From NCBI RefSeq assembly GCF_902167145.1, contig NC_050096.1:160889825-160953824 (forward strand): 64,000 bases of DNA, in the 5' to 3' direction. Under the pieces are notes generated by a model. The model was not told the origin of the DNA. It searched no databases and saw nothing but the letters and a program-made list of their open reading frames with translations. This DNA comes from Zea mays (taxonomy: Eukaryota > Streptophyta > Magnoliopsida > Poales > Poaceae). Of the stretch, positions 1 through 10,513 are shown one piece after another (position 1 is the stretch's first letter; every line of letters begins with the position of its first letter). A program made the translations under genes and the position numbers.

Positions 1-298
1 TTGATCTATCACCACCTGATTTTCCTCTTATTTAGTTAGTTCACGAAGAATAAGATCATCTCACCAAATTTGAGTAGTAGACTCATGATGCTCCATCTAA
101 TATTAGATGAAGTGATCCTTCAAACTAAACATTATTTAGAAACTGTCGGTCAACTTTTGTATGAATTCGGTATGGGACCTAATTTCACCCAACAACAGCG
201 AGAGTGACAGTCTCTCTCTCACACGGTCTCACCCACTCCCCCCACACCCTTTCATGCGAGCTCTATCCAATTCCGTAGTTATCCGCAAGCGTATATTA
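1..298. other. Upstream host sequence, no gene seen
   Basis: AT-rich to mixed sequence upstream of the first gene, with a CT-rich stretch around 210-245. I see no coding frame with recognisable similarity and no clear transposon end. It is probably distal promoter or intergenic DNA of the gene at 1131-2153. Confidence 0.5.
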
Positions 299-549
299 AT
301 GGCCCTATTTGTTTGAGCTTATTCCAGCTTCTAGCCAGCAAAAGTTGCCGCGGATTATCAAATGCTCAGCTTTTCCACCAAGTTCTATAAAATTCGTTTT
401 TTTAAAAAATATTCAAAATCAACATAAAAACATAATCGGTCGAGTCGTTGTAATAGTAGGATTCTGTAACTTTCTCGATCCTGAATCACGTAATTTCAAC
501 GGTATTTAAATTCTTTCCACTGTAAAAAAAAACTGAACCAAACATACTA
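299..549. mobile_element. Possible degenerate MITE in the promoter region
   Basis: The left edge reads ggccctatttgtttgagc, a start often seen in grass MITEs. The right edge (about 528-549) is a rough reverse complement of it, ending ccaaacatactatcc. The match is imperfect and no clear target duplication was found, so this is a weak call. The content is AT-rich and non-coding. Confidence 0.3.
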
Positions 550-842
550 TCCTCTCGTCTCCGTAATTCCGCATCCTCTGCAAGCGTAATATGACCTTGC
601 CTGCCTTTGAGTGGGATACGATCCAAGCAACACACCCGCCTTGGTCGCCGCACCAACCTCCTCCAGCTCTGTCCTGTCCTGGCCGCCTTGTTTATACCCG
701 ACGACACCTACACTACTCGCACCGTCTCTTCTGTTCTGCCCTGCTCGTGCTCGTGCATTCACCCACCGGGGCGGGCGTCTCTCTCACCGCCTTGCCACGC
801 CAGCACGCCACTGTGCTCTGCCTCTGCTCGACTGCTCCTCCA

Positions 843-848
843 TATTAA
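843..848 (+). promoter_or_regulatory. Predicted TATA-like box of the membrane-protein gene
   Basis: A TATTAA hexamer sits in an otherwise GC- and CT-rich promoter about 285 bases upstream of the chosen ATG. A start site about 30 bases downstream would give a leader of about 250 bases, in which I see no upstream ATG. The leader holds a short CATC microsatellite near 1006-1028. Transcription start is inferred, not shown. Confidence 0.4.
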
Positions 849-1005
849 GAGGCCCTCCCGCGCGCCCGCCTCTCGCCGTGCTCGTCGTCCCTTCGTTACC
901 CGGGTCAGTGCCGCCGTCGGTAGCAGAGGAGCAGTAGGTGGCCAGTCAGTCAGCCAATTGTCCGCTCGTCCACTCCGTTCGAGCTCTCCTACTCTTCACC
1001 ACCCA

Positions 1006-1028
1006 CCCATCCATCCATCCATCCATCG
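1006..1028 (+). repeat. (CATC)n microsatellite in the predicted 5' leader
   Basis: A run of about five CATC units lies between the TATA-like box and the start codon. It is likely transcribed and may vary in length between lines. Confidence 0.7.
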
Positions 1029-1130
1029 GCGAGCGCGAGAGCACACTGTTGCATTGCTGATCGCTCCGTCTCCGCTGCCGACGAGGACGAGGAAGAACGA
1101 GGGAGAGACGCAGACAGGCTGCGTTGCGCC

Positions 1131-2153
1131 ATGAGGAGAGCAGGGGGGCTATCGCGCGCGGGCCACGGCGCGGCGCCGGCGGCGGGGGTCATGCGGGCGG
1201 CGGCGTCCGCGTTCTTCGCGGGGTACCACTGCTTCACCTCCGTGGCGGCGCTGCTGGCGCTGCCGTTCTCGGCGGCGGTGCTGGTGGCCGAGGCGGCGGC
1301 GGCGGCGCCAGCGCCGGCGCCGGTGGCGCTGCGCGCGCTAGCGGCGCGGCTGCGCGCCGTGTTCGCCGCCGCGGGGTTCCCGCCCTCGCCCTTCTTCGCG
1401 CTGCTCGAGGCCAAGCTGTCGCAGACCGTCTTCACGTTCGCCGCCGCGCTGCCGTTCGCGCTCACCTTCCTGCTGCTCGCCAAGGCCTGCGTCGCCGCCA
1501 TGCTCCGGGACGACGCCGCGTCGCCGAGGCGGCACCGGCGGCGCAGGTGGCCCGGCGTCGCCGCGCTCCCGGCGTGCGGGGCCGTCGCGCGCGCGTACCC
1601 GGCCGTGCTCGCCACGCACGTCCTCGGCGCCTTCCTCATGCTGTCCGCCAACGCGGCGGCGTTCTCGCTGCTGCTGCTGGCGTTCGGCGCGGCCGACCTG
1701 CTGGGGCTCACGTCCCGCGCCTGGACGCTGGCGCTCTCGGCCGCGGGCGCCGTCGCCTACTCGCTGGCGGTCGGGGTCGCCGCCGTGGTCTGCAACCTCG
1801 CCGTCGTCGTGGCCGCCACGGAGCCCGGGTGCGCGGGCCACGCCGCGGTGCTCAGGGCCTGCGTCGCGATCCGGGGCCGGGTGTCCACGGCGCTCGCGCT
1901 CGCGCTGCCTACCAACCTCGGCATGGCCGCCGCCGAGGCGCTCTTCGGCCTCCGCGTCGTCGCGCAGCGACGCAGGGACGGGAGGCTCGCGCCGGCCGTC
2001 GCCGCCGAGGCCTTCTCCATCGCCTACATCCACGCGGTCTGCGTCGTGCTGGAGATCATCGTCGCCTGCGTGTTCTACAGGAGCTGCAAGAGGAGCGAAG
2101 CGGACGAGCTCAGAGAGCTCGAGCCAGAGGAGAAGGGAGACCTCCAGGCTTGA
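1131..2153 (+). CDS. Predicted six-pass membrane protein, plant-specific, function unknown
   Basis: A single-exon frame of 340 codons, extremely GC-rich at third positions, ending in TGA at 2151-2153. The protein has about six hydrophobic segments, near residues 25-52, 95-120, 155-187, 196-230, 250-272 and 290-315. A basic loop rich in Arg lies near residues 126-140, and the hydrophilic C-terminal tail is acidic (ELRELEPEEKGD). The layout resembles uncharacterised plant integral membrane proteins with a YHxFTSVAALLALPFSA-like first helix; I know no established function. ATG 1131 is the first ATG after the predicted start site and has G at -3; an in-frame ATG at 1191 (Met21) could also serve. 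It is the only intact ordinary host gene in the window, and the transposon nest begins 427 bases after its stop. Confidence 0.8.
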   Translation: MRRAGGLSRAGHGAAPAAGVMRAAASAFFAGYHCFTSVAALLALPFSAAVLVAEAAAAAPAPAPVALRALAARLRAVFAAAGFPPSPFFALLEAKLSQTVFTFAAALPFALTFLLLAKACVAAMLRDDAASPRRHRRRRWPGVAALPACGAVARAYPAVLATHVLGAFLMLSANAAAFSLLLLAFGAADLLGLTSRAWTLALSAAGAVAYSLAVGVAAVVCNLAVVVAATEPGCAGHAAVLRACVAIRGRVSTALALALPTNLGMAAAEALFGLRVVAQRRRDGRLAPAVAAEAFSIAYIHAVCVVLEIIVACVFYRSCKRSEADELRELEPEEKGDLQA

Positions 2154-2580
2154 TCACCTATTCACCTATCACCTTCAGGCAGCTCCAGTCTGCTGCATGC
2201 ACATTGCACAAGGGAAGAAGAAAGGAAAACCCCACACACAAATAGTAGCGCCATAGTTTGTCTTTCTGGTGAAAACCAACAGGATCAGATCATAGGGTAC
2301 AGAGCTGATCCAGAGAAATATAGTGGCAAGCCGACATAGATTTCTGCAAAATGTTTCTTTTTTTTATGTAAAGCAAATTGTAAAAGTTGAGTTCAAATAA
2401 TATCTGTCTATTCGAAACTGAGATGTTTTAGGTGCTCCTCACACCATCTGAGTGTCAGAACGCTTCAAGACACTTGAAACTGAGTGTTTAAAGGCTATCA
2501 AGCACTCGAGGTCAAATGAACCAAATAAAATTTATCAAAAAAAAAAGATTTTTTTTGATAAAAACTGCTATGCAACGAAG
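2154..2580 (+). other. 3' untranslated and downstream flank of the membrane-protein gene
   Basis: GC content drops sharply after the stop codon. AT-rich stretches near 2346-2402 (tttatgtaaagcaaattg, caaataata) could hold polyadenylation signals. A perfect 14-base-arm hairpin of A/T runs lies at 2531-2562. The last eight bases, CAACGAAG (2573-2580), are the left target duplication of the hAT element; the flank resumes at 35391. Confidence 0.6.
2531..2562. repeat. Perfect A/T hairpin beside the hAT insertion
   Basis: Arm 2531-2544 (tttatc plus eight A) is the exact reverse complement of 2549-2562, with a four-base loop. It lies 11 bases before the hAT target duplication. Homopolymer slippage alone could have made most of it. 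Confidence 0.6.
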
Positions 2581-2594
2581 CAGAGGCGTAGCTA
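2581..2594 (+). repeat. hAT left terminal inverted repeat
   Basis: CAGAGGCGTAGCTA, directly after the 8-bp duplication. It pairs with the terminus at 35377-35390 with one mismatch. Confidence 0.9.
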
Positions 2595-3054
2595 CAGGGT
2601 GGTCCGGGTGGGCCGTGGCATATCCTATGGGCCGGCCCACTAGACCACTAATCCTGACGACTTGCAGCCTGACTTGCATCCTGGCGACCACTAATTCAGT
2701 CCAGGAGATCACGTCGCTTTGGCTTCTCCCGCCGAACCGCCGCTTTGGCTCCTCCCGCCGACCCGCCGCCAGCGGCTGCTGCCTGGCCTGCACGGCTGCA
2801 CCGCTTTGCTGCATGCATGCGATCGATACAGTTGCATCCCCACCCCGCATCCGGCCATCCACCGTCCCAGTCCTTCTCCTTCACAATTTTTTTAGTCTAC
2901 AGGCTACAACAGAGAGGTTATTTTTTTAACAAACCCTATTTTTATCTTTGCAATTTTAATTAGTGAATCTGCAATTTTATGTCAGTCATCAATTTTATGT
3001 AAATCTGAAGTTCATTATTAATGTCAATTTACTTGTACAATACATCGATTGAAC

Positions 3055-4557
3055 ATGAAGAGGGGTGGAGATATTGCTTCACTTTTTCGAAAACACGAAG
3101 CAAAGAAGCTTGCTACCTCCCCGGCATATCCTCCTTCAACTCCGGCAGTAAATCAAGGACAACCTAGTAATGAACAAGAGGAAGGAGTGATCGAAGAAAA
3201 TCAGAATCATATGCCTTCTTCACCACCACCACCAGCATCACAATCATCAGCACCGCCGGTTTATGATATCAATCGTCTTCCACATGATCCAGGTGAAAGA
3301 CAACCCATATCAAGTTATCATGTTAATGATCATGATGCAATTCGAAGAGCATATGTTCTGAAAGGTCCTTTGCAACCATATGGACATGAATTTCCAAAAA
3401 GAAAAATTGGAGATAGAGACCGCAACTTTAATTTTGTGTGGTTCCATAATTTTCCTTGGGTTGAATATAGTATCAAGAATGATGCAGTATTTTGTTTTGT
3501 GTGCTATTTATTCAAAAATAAGAAAAGTAAGGGCAAGGGCACAGATGCATTTACTGTGGGTGGATGGATAAATTGGAATATAGGAAGCAAATCACTTTTG
3601 AAACATGCGGGTTCTATGGCACACAAGACAGCTCAAGAGAAATACATTGGCTATATGAATCCTAATGCATCAATTGATAACCAAATTGAGAAGTGGAGTG
3701 ATGAGGACCTTCGTTTGTATAAGATAAGACTTACTTATTCAATTAGATGTTTGAAATATCTTTTGCATCAAGGGTTGGCATTCCGTGGACATGATGAAAG
3801 CAAAGAGTCTAGCAACAGGGGCAATTTCATTGAGCTTTTGAAATTTCTTGCTACTAACAGTGAAGAGGTGAACAAGGTTGTATTGAACAATGCTCCAGGT
3901 AACTGCACTTTAACTAGCCCAATGATTCAAGCACAGATTATTCATTGTTGTGCCATGGAAACTAGAAAAAAATAATTGAAGAACTTGGTGAAGAGCCCTT
4001 TGCTATTTTAGCAGATGAGTCTAGTGATGTATCACATAAAGAACAACTAGCTCTTTGCTTGCGATATGTTGATAAATTGGGAAGGCCATGTGAGCATTTT
4101 ATTGGAGTTGTTCATGTAGATGATACAACCTCTTCACCACTTAAGAATGCAATTGAGACTGTACTTGTTAGTCATGGTTTGAGTATGACAAGAATCCGTG
4201 GTCAAGGTTATGATGGGGCTAGTAACATGAAAGGAGATATTAAGGGGTTGAAAACATTGATCTTGCAAGAATCACCTTCTGCTTATTATATCCATTGTTT
4301 TGCCCATCAACTCCAATTAGTTCTTGTTGCTGTGGCCAAGGGAAACAATGATTGTGTTTGGTTTTTTGATCAAGTATACACGGTTTGTTCAAAACCAAAG
4401 AAATGATGATCACTTTAGAAGAGAAGTATATATTGGGGTAATTGATCGAATCAACCAAGAGCTTGAGAGTCGGTTTAATGAGGTCAATATGGAGTTGCTT
4501 TAATGTATGACAACCTTTGATCCATCAAACTCATTTGCTTCTTTTGATGCACAGAAG
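3055..4557 (+). pseudogene. hAT transposase, N-terminal and central part (broken)
   Basis: Resembles TTF-type zinc-finger hAT transposases (ZMYM1-like/DUF4371 group). From ATG 3055 there is a basic start (MKRGGDIASLFRK), a Pro/Ser-rich linker, then a Cys/His finger around FCFVCYLF and LLKHAGSMAHKTA (about residues 140-195). A DUF4371-like segment follows, then catalytic-core blocks ADESSDV and GYDGASNM (candidate catalytic Asp residues) and CFAHQLQL. Defects: the A-run near 3965-3974 shifts the frame, so the first piece stops at 3975 and the core resumes in the next frame. A further break near 4380-4405 removes the region after KGNNDCVW, and TAA at 4501-4503 interrupts the frame that joins the C-terminus. 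Gypsy C cuts the gene after the codon at 4555-4557. The C-terminal exon is at 34902-35315. Confidence 0.88.
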
Positions 4558-5065
4558 TGTCGGGGACCATAACTAAGGGTACCCCCAAGACTCCTAAACT
4601 CGGCTGGTAACCACCATCAGCACAAGCTGCAAAGGCCTGATGGGCGCAATACAGGTCAAAGCTACGTCCACTCCAGGGGCACGATCTCGCCTCGCCCGAG
4701 CCCAGCCTCGGGCAGGAACAATAGACCCAGGTGGATTCACGCCTCGCCCGAGGGCCTCATCAAGCAACGGGCGCACCTTCGACTCACCCGAGGCCCAGCT
4801 TGGGTAGGCTTCGCGGAGAAGCGACCTTGGCCAGATCGCCTCGCCAACCGACCGTATCGCAGGAGCATTCAATGCAAGGATCGCCTGACACCTTATCCTG
4901 ACGCGCGTTCCTCAGTCGACAGGGCCGAAATGACCGCAATCACTTCACCCCTCCACTGACTGACCTAACAGGAAAACAGCGCCGCCTGCCCTGCTCTGAC
5001 TGCTGTGCCACCCGCCAGGGTGAGGCTGACAGCAGCCAAGTCCAGCCTCAGGCACCATAGGAAGC

Positions 5066-5300
5066 TCCGCCTCGCCCGACCCCAGGGCTCGAACTCAACC
5101 TCGACCTCGGAAGACGGTCTCCGCCTCGCCCGACCCCAGGGCTCGGCCCTCGCCTCGGCCTCGGAAGACAGTATCCGCCTCGCTCGACCCTAGGGCTCGG
5201 ACTCAACCTCGACCCCGGAAGACGGTCTCCGCCTCGCCCGACCCCAGGGCTCAGACTCAGCCTCGACCCCGGAGGAGTCACCGCCTCGCCCGACCTTAGG
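5066..5300 (+). repeat. 54-bp tandem repeats in the gypsy C LTR
   Basis: The phrase tccgcctcgcccgacc recurs at 5066, 5120, 5174 and 5228, a strict 54-base period, with a fifth partial unit near 5276. The 3' LTR holds the same array at about 34007-34240. The position upstream of the TATA box suggests promoter or enhancer units, which is inference. Confidence 0.85.
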
Positions 5301-5678
5301 CTCGGACCGACCATGCTACAAGGGGATACATCATTACCCTACCCCTAGCTAGCTCAGGCTAGGGGGAACAAGATCGGCGTCCCATCCGGCTCGCCCTGGT
5401 AAACAAGTAATGATGGTACCCCACGTGCTCCCATGACGACGGCGGTTCTCATCCCCCTACGGAAGCAAGGAGACGTCAGCAAGGATCCGACAGCCCCAAC
5501 AGTTGTGCTTCTACAGGGCTCAAGCGCTCCTCCGACGACAACGACATCACATGAACAGGGCACCAACACCTCTCCGACAGCCACGTCGGCATGTACATAG
5601 GGCTCTGGCTCCTCTCTGCTAGTCACGTTAGCACATTGCTACACCCCCCATTGTACACCTGGGCCTTCTCCTTACATC

Positions 5679-5686
5679 TATAAAAG
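5679..5686 (+). promoter_or_regulatory. TATA box of gypsy C 5' LTR
   Basis: tataaaag followed by GA-rich and GC-rich sequence, about 250 bases before the LTR end. The same motif is at 34621-34628 in the 3' LTR. Confidence 0.7.
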
Positions 5687-5935
5687 GAAGGTCCAGGGCC
5701 CTCGTACGGAGAGGTGGCCGCGCGGGAGGACGGGCTGACGGGCAGTCTCTCTCTCTCCCTCTCCCTCGCGAACGCTTGTAACCCCCTACTGCAAGCGCAT
5801 CCGCCCTGGGCGCAGGACAACACGAGCCACGGTTTTCCCCCTTGTGTTCCGTCTCGCGTCGACCCATCTGGGCTGGGACACGCAGCGACAATTTACTCGT
5901 CGGTCCAGGGACCCCCCGGGGTCGAAACGCCGACA

Positions 5936-5954
5936 GTTGGCGCGCCAGGTAGGG
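5936..5954 (+). other. Gypsy C primer-binding site
   Basis: GTTGGCGCGCCAGGTAGGG follows the 5' LTR terminus directly. It starts with the TGG typical of tRNA 3' ends and holds the self-complementary GGCGCGCC. I cannot name the tRNA with confidence. Confidence 0.6.
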
Positions 5955-5995
5955 GCCTACTGCGTGTTGACGAACAGCTTCCCGTCAAGCTCCAG

Positions 5996-7610
5996 ATGGG
6001 TAGTCTCCAGCAACCTCTCCAGCCTGGGACGCTGCTCCGATTTGGGAGTCTCGAGTTCATGTCCCTTGACGGTAGCTACGACATGATACTCCTTCCTCCG
6101 CCGCGCGACAACGACAACGACGACCGTCAGCCCGCCCAACGGCGACGGAATCGACGACGTCTTCCCCGCGTGGCGGAAGAGCAGCATCCGAGTCTGTCCG
6201 TCACCTTCCCCACCGACGGAGGAGGAGGCAGGGCAACCATTGCCAAGCAGGAGGCGGCACCTCGTTGGCTGTCGAGCGAGTTGACGACGCCGGCGCCCCA
6301 GCGGGGGACACGTCGGGCGTTGGCCTCGCATCTGAGACGAAGACGAGCGTCGTTTCCCCGCAACACGCTAACCCCGAGCGGACGGAGGACGCCAGCACGC
6401 TCGCAAAGGACTTGCTGGGCGTTAGCCTCGTACCTGAGATAACGGTGCAGTCCGTCCCCGACGCGACTTCGTCACCACCCGTCGATCAAGAGGTACCGTC
6501 CGTTTTCCACCCTGTGCCTTTTAGATTCAGATTCGACCCACCAAGCGACCCCGCTTCGGTGGGCGCTTTCATAAAGGCATATCCTAACCTTCTGGGGTAC
6601 CATATGTGGTCAACCTGGGACTGACTGACGGCCGTCTCGACCTACGGGCCCCCGGGTTCCGAGGAAGATGACGAGCCCGACTCTGGTTGGGATTTCTCCA
6701 GGCTCGATAACCCCAGTGCCATGCGAGACTTCATGGCCGCATGTGACTACTGCCTCTCCGATTGCTCCGATGGTGGCCACAGCCTTGGCGACGAGTACTG
6801 TGGCCCAAGTCGCGAATGTTTCCACGTCGATCTAGGGGGTCTCAACGAAGGCAACCACCTTGGTATGCCGGAGGACGGCGATCCCCTAGGCCTGCGCCTC
6901 GCGTTGACATCCTTCAGGAGCTAGCTGTGGTCCCAGTCCCTGCGAGGGGTCAGGACGCACAGCTCGAGCAAATCCGCGAGATGCAGGCCAGGCTCGACGA
7001 GGAAGCAGGACAACTTGTGCAGCTCCGGCAGAACATCGGGCAGGAGTCGGCAGGCCGAGCGCCGGCCGGAGAAGCACGTCATCTGGCCCAGGACGTCCAG
7101 CACCGCATCGCTGACGACGCCAGGGCAAGGCTGCCCCCGGCTTCTAGTGGGGTCGGCCAGAACCTGGCTGCAACAGCAATACTACTCCGAGCGATGTCAG
7201 AACCATCCACCACCGAGGGGCGATGTATCCAGGGAGAGCTCAAGAATCTCCTGGAGGATGCCGTGGTCCGACGGGCCGAAAGCTCTGCCTCCCGAAGACA
7301 GGGGTACCCCCCGAAGCATCGCACCACGACTTCCCGATTCATGCGGGAAGCCTCGGTCCACACCGGGCGCACGCGGGATGCAACGCCTGCAGCCCCAGGT
7401 CGCCTCGGCAACGAGCACCACCGCCGCGACCGTCGAGCTCACCTCGACGAGAAGGTGCGCCGAGGCTACCACCCAGGCGTGGGGGACGCTATGACAGCGG
7501 GGAGGATCGGAGCCCCTCGCCCGAACCACCCGGTCCGCAAGCTTTTAGTCGGGCCATACGACGGGCGCCGTTCCCGACCCGGTTCCGAACCCCGACTACC
7601 ATCACCAAGT
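5996..7610 (+). pseudogene. Gypsy C leader and N-terminal gag region (broken)
   Basis: The first ATG after the primer site (5996) starts a Gln/Pro and Asp-rich stretch. The frame appears to shift near 6250-6270, where Ala/Thr/Ser-rich sequence continues to a stop at 6622-6624. A downstream block (from MRDFMAACDYCLSDCSDGG at 6721) is followed by a Gln/Arg-rich helical stretch (6950-7200). Such poorly conserved low-complexity N-terminal sequence is usual ahead of gag in this kind of grass gypsy element. Frames change at least three times, so no product is expected. Confidence 0.6.
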
Positions 7611-8275
7611 ACTTGGGGGAAACAAGGCCGGAACTGTGGCTCGCGGACTACCGGCTGGCCTGCTAGCTGGGTGGAACGGACGATGACAACCTCATCATCC
7701 GCAACCTCCCCCTGTTCCTCTCCGACGCCGCCCGAGCCTGGCTGGAGCATCTGCCTCCTGCGCAGTTCTCCAACTGGGACGACCTGGTCAAAGCCTTCAC
7801 CGGCAACTTCCAGGGCACATACATGTGCCCTAGGAACTCCTGGGATCTCCGAAGCTGCCGCCAGCAGCCAGAAGAATCCCTGCGGGACTACATCCGGCGA
7901 TTTTCGAAACAGCGCACCGAGCTGCCCAACATCACCGACTTAGATGTCATCGGCGCGTTCCTCGCCGACACCACTTGCCGCGACCTGGTGAGCAAGCTAG
8001 GTCGCAAGACTCCCACAAGGGCGAGCAAGCTGATGGACATCGCCACCAAGTTCGCCTCTGGTCAGGAGGCGGTCGAGGCCATCTTCTAGAAGGACAAGCA
8101 GCCTCGGGGGCGCCAGCAGGAAGACGTCCCCGAGGCGTCCGCTCAGCGCGGCACCAAGAAGAAGGGCAAGAAGAAGTCACAAGAGAAACGTGATGCCGCC
8201 GATGTAGATCTTGTCGCCGCCGCCGAGCACAGGAACCCTCGGAAGCCTCCCGGAGGCGCCAACCTGTTTGACAAG
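7611..8275 (+). pseudogene. Gypsy C gag core (broken)
   Basis: Carries the retrotransposon gag core: PELWLADYRLAC, then LSDAARAWLEHLPPAQF and a helical stretch ending DIATKFASGQEAVEAIF. It corresponds to the Retrotrans_gag family, the capsid domain that packages the RNA. TAG at 7664-7666 and TAG at 8087-8089 interrupt the frame; both fit a CAG-to-TAG change. A Lys-rich tail (TKKKGKKKSQEKRD) follows, then a CPYHQGPVKHTLEEC stretch that may be a reduced zinc-knuckle-like motif. Confidence 0.8.
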
Positions 8276-9241
8276 ATGCTCAAGGAGTCGTGCCCCTATC
8301 ATCAGGGACCCGTCAAGCACACCCTTGAGGAGTGCGTCATGCTTCGGCGCTACTTCCATAAGGCCGGGCCCCCAGCGGAAGGTGGCAGAGGCCATGACAA
8401 CGACAAGAATGAGGGCCACAAAGCAGAGGAGTTCCCCGAGGTCCACGACTGCTTCATGATCTACGGTGGGCAAGTGGCGAACGCCTCGGCTCGGCACCAC
8501 AAGCAAGAGCACCGGGAGGTCTGCTCGGTGAAGGTGGCGGCGCCAGTCTACCTAGACTGGTCCCACAAGCCCATCACCTTCGACCAAGGCGACCACCCCG
8601 ACTGCGTGCCGAGCCCAGGGAAGTACCCGCTCGTTGTCGATCCCGTCATCGGCAACGTCACGCTTACCAAGGTCCTCATGGACGGAGGCAGCAGCCTCAA
8701 CATCATCTACGCGGAGACCCTCGGGCTCTTGCAGATCGATCTGTCCGCGATCCGGGCCGGTGCGGCGCCCTTTCACGGGATCATCCCCGGGAAGCGTGTC
8801 CAACCCCTTGGGCAACTCGATCTGCCCGTCTGCTTCGGGACTCCCTCCAACTTCCGAAAGGAAACCCTCACGTTCGAGGTAGTCGGGTTCCAAGGAACCT
8901 ACCACGCAGTGCTGGGAAGACCATGCTACGCCAAGTTCATGGCCATCCCCAACTACACCTATCTCAAGCTCAAGATGCCAGGCCCCCACGGGGTCATCAC
9001 CGTCGTACCCACGTACCGACACGTGTACAAATGCGACGTGGAGTGCGTGGAATACGCTGAGGCCCTCGCCGAATCCGAGGCCCTCATCACCGACCTGGAG
9101 AGCCTCTCCAAGGAAGTGCCAGATGCGAAGCGCCACGCCGGCAACTTCGAGCCAGCAGAGGCGGTTAAGTCCGTCCCTCTCGACCCCAGCAACGACACCT
9201 CCAAGCAGGTCTGGATCGGCTCCGAGCTCGACCCCAAATAG
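8276..9241 (+). pseudogene. Gypsy C aspartic protease region
   Basis: An open stretch of 321 codons. The retropepsin-like block is VLMDGGSSLNIIYAETL (about residues 138-154), where the active-site triplet reads D-G-G-S as in several plant gypsy families, with a flap-side block FQGTYHAVLGRPCYAKF (about 203-219). The protease would cut the gag-pol polyprotein. The frame ends at TAG 9239-9241, in frame with reverse transcriptase beyond it, so this stop is probably a later mutation. Confidence 0.8.
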
Positions 9242-10513
9242 GAAGCAGTGCTCGTCGACTTTCTCTGCGCGAACGCCGAGGTTTTTGCGTGGAGTCCCTC
9301 GGACATGCCTAGCATACCGAGGGATGTCGTCGAGCACTCGTTGGATATCCGAGCTAGAGCCCGACCCGTGAAGCAGCCTCTGCGCTGATTTGATGAAGAA
9401 AAGCGCAGAGCCATAGGCGAGGAGATCCACAAGCTGATGGCTGCAGGGTTCATCAAAGAGGTATTCCATCCCGAATGGCTAGCCAACCATGTGCTTGTGA
9501 AAAAGAAAGGTGGGAAATGGAGGATGTGTGTAGACTACACTGGTCTAAACAAGGCATGTCCGAAAGTTCCCTACCCTCTGCCTCGCATCGATCAAATCGT
9601 GGATTCCACTGCTGGGTGCGAAACCCTGTCGTTCCTCGATGCCTACTCAGGGTATCACCATATCAGGATGAAAGAGTCCGACCAGCTCGCGACTTCTTTC
9701 ATCACACCTTTTGGCATGTACTACTACATTACTATGCCATTCGGTTTAAGGAATGCAGGCGCGACATACCAAAGGTGCATGAACCACGTGTTCGGAGAGC
9801 ACATTGGCCGAACGGTCGAGGCTTACGTCGATGACAACATAGTCAAGACGAGGAAAGCCTCCGACCTCCTCTCTGACCTTGAAACGACATTCAAGTGTCT
9901 CAAGGCGAAAGGCGTAAAACTCAATCCCGAGAAGTGTGTCTTCGGAGCCCCCCGAGGCATGCTCCTGGGGTTCATCGTCTCCGAGCGGGGCATCGAGGCC
10001 AACCCAGAGAAAATCGCGGCCATCACCAACATGGGGCCCATCAAGGACTTGAAAGGAGTACAGAGGGTCATGGGATGCCTTGCGGCTCTGAGCCGCTTCA
10101 TCTCGCGCCTCGGCAAAAGAGGCCTACCCCTGTACCGCCTCTTAAGGAAGACCGAGTGCTTCACTTGGACCCCCGAGGCCGAGGAAGCCCTCGGGAACTT
10201 AAAGGCGCTCCTTACAAGCGCGCCCATCTTGGTGCCCCCCGCTGCCGGAGAAGCCCTCTTGATCTACGTAGCCGCAACCACTCAGGTGGTCAGCGCCGCG
10301 ATCGTAGTCGAGAGACGAGAAGAAGGGCATGTATTGCCCGTCCAGAGGCCGGTCTACTTCATCAGTGAAGTACTGTCCGAGACCAAAATCCGCTACCCGC
10401 AAATTCAGAAGCTACTGTACGCGGTAATTCTGACGCGGCGAAAGTTGCGTCACTACTTCGAGTCTCATCCGGTGACTGTGGTGTCATCCTTCCCCCTAGG
10501 GGAGATCATCTAG
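9242..10513 (+). pseudogene. Gypsy C reverse transcriptase
   Basis: Contains the canonical RT blocks: GFIKEVFHPEWLANHVLVKK, WRMCVDYTGLNKACPK, FLDAYSGYHHIRM, TPFGMYYYITMPFGLRNAG and the catalytic YVDD (AYVDDNIVK near 9820-9846). The RNase H-connection block follows (SAPILVPPAAGEALLIYVAA). TGA at 9386-9388 and TAG at 10511-10513 break the frame; each is explained by one C-to-T change. It would synthesise cDNA from the element RNA. Confidence 0.88.

Larger units (their letters stand above)
4558..5935 (+). repeat. Gypsy C 5' LTR
   Basis: Runs from TGTCGGGGACC to CGACA (1378 bp), directly followed by a primer-binding-like site. A TATA box (tataaaag) lies at 5679-5686. The upstream half has an array of 54-bp units starting near 5066. 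A CT-rich tract at 5747-5766 is shorter than in the 3' LTR. Confidence 0.92.

Noticed and set aside
989..2033. Minus-strand frames of 240 and 231 codons over the same gene
   Set aside because: Low-complexity shadows caused by lack of AT-rich stop codons in GC-rich DNA.
1124..2245. A 373-codon plus-strand frame overlapping the membrane-protein gene
   Set aside because: Arg/Gly/Ala-only composition from reading a very GC-rich gene in a wrong frame. The 1131-2153 frame has sensible membrane segments.
2531..2562. A hairpin plus T-run as a factor-independent terminator
   Set aside because: Bacterial-type termination does not apply to a plant nuclear gene, and the stem is all A/T.
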